In this document: positions 5,123 to 5,215 of the stretch, piece after piece
Numbering within the stretch: position 1 is the first letter of the stretch
Layout: each line of letters starts with the position of its first letter
NCBI GenBank assembly: GCA_030599705.1
Contig: JAUVNM010000154.1
Location: 1-5,215 of the forward strand
Direction: 5' to 3'
DNA from: Gammaproteobacteria bacterium
GTDB lineage: Bacteria; Pseudomonadota; Gammaproteobacteria; UBA9214
Length of the DNA stretch: 5,215 nt
Position numbers and translations under genes: made by a program
The notes under the pieces: generated by a model
Seen by the model: only the letters and a program-made list of their open reading frames with translations
Told to the model about the DNA's origin: nothing
Databases searched by the model: none

Positions 5123-5215
5123 CACCCCGACACCTGCCTGTTGGCGGTGATAGAGTCCGCGCCCTGCCGGCCGCAGTATTGTCAGAACCGCTATCCGGGT
5201 TTCACAACATGGCGA
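5123..5215. other. Intergenic end of window, no supported gene
   Basis: After the paralog B stop I see no hairpin with a T-run and no clear promoter. An ATG at 5209 could begin the next plus-strand gene, but only seven bases are visible and no ribosome site precedes it. Confidence 0.4.

Noticed and set aside
5209..5215. Start of a further gene at the right edge (ATG GCG A)
   Set aside because: Only seven bases visible and no Shine-Dalgarno; cannot be supported.

Overview
The window reads as chromosomal DNA of a GC-rich gammaproteobacterium. The evidence is an ExeA/GspA-type secretion ATPase, a DUF3530-type alpha/beta hydrolase and strong G/C preference at third codon positions. I cannot name a genus. 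There are five protein-coding genes of normal size, one of them cut by the left edge. There is also one convincing small gene of 58 codons. I see no tRNA, rRNA, CRISPR array or insertion sequence.

Left part (1-2051): a minus-strand ExeA/GspA-like AAA ATPase runs off the left edge. Its visible tail is Pro/Glu-rich and contains a nearly perfect 18-bp tandem repeat. A 118-bp intergenic region with back-to-back promoter-like elements separates it from a plus-strand exported alpha/beta hydrolase of the DUF3530 type.

Middle and right part (2052-5122): an accessory-looking cluster. Two paralogous PAPS-dependent sulfotransferases (2346-3251 minus, 4178-5122 plus) align without gaps over 272 residues with about 62% identity by hand count. 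They point outward around a 2-oxoglutarate/Fe(II) dioxygenase (3500-4129 plus), which probably shares a transcript with the second sulfotransferase. Just outside the first sulfotransferase, converging on it and overlapping its 3' end by 13 bp, lies a small gene (2182-2358). It encodes a 58-residue peptide with a C-x-C-C-x-C cluster and an acidic, tyrosine-containing tail. The 248-bp divergent region between the first sulfotransferase and the oxygenase holds an FNR/Anr-type box (9 of 10 consensus bases), spaced as in a class II activated promoter.

How they may work together: the oxygenase and sulfotransferases look like a hydroxylation plus O-sulfation module, since a hydroxylase can create the hydroxyl that a sulfotransferase then modifies. 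The substrate is unknown. The most interesting speculative option is that the small Cys-rich peptide, whose C-terminal tyrosines sit among acidic residues, is a sulfation substrate. A lipid, glycan or small metabolite is at least as likely. The ATPase and hydrolase look like unrelated housekeeping or envelope genes.
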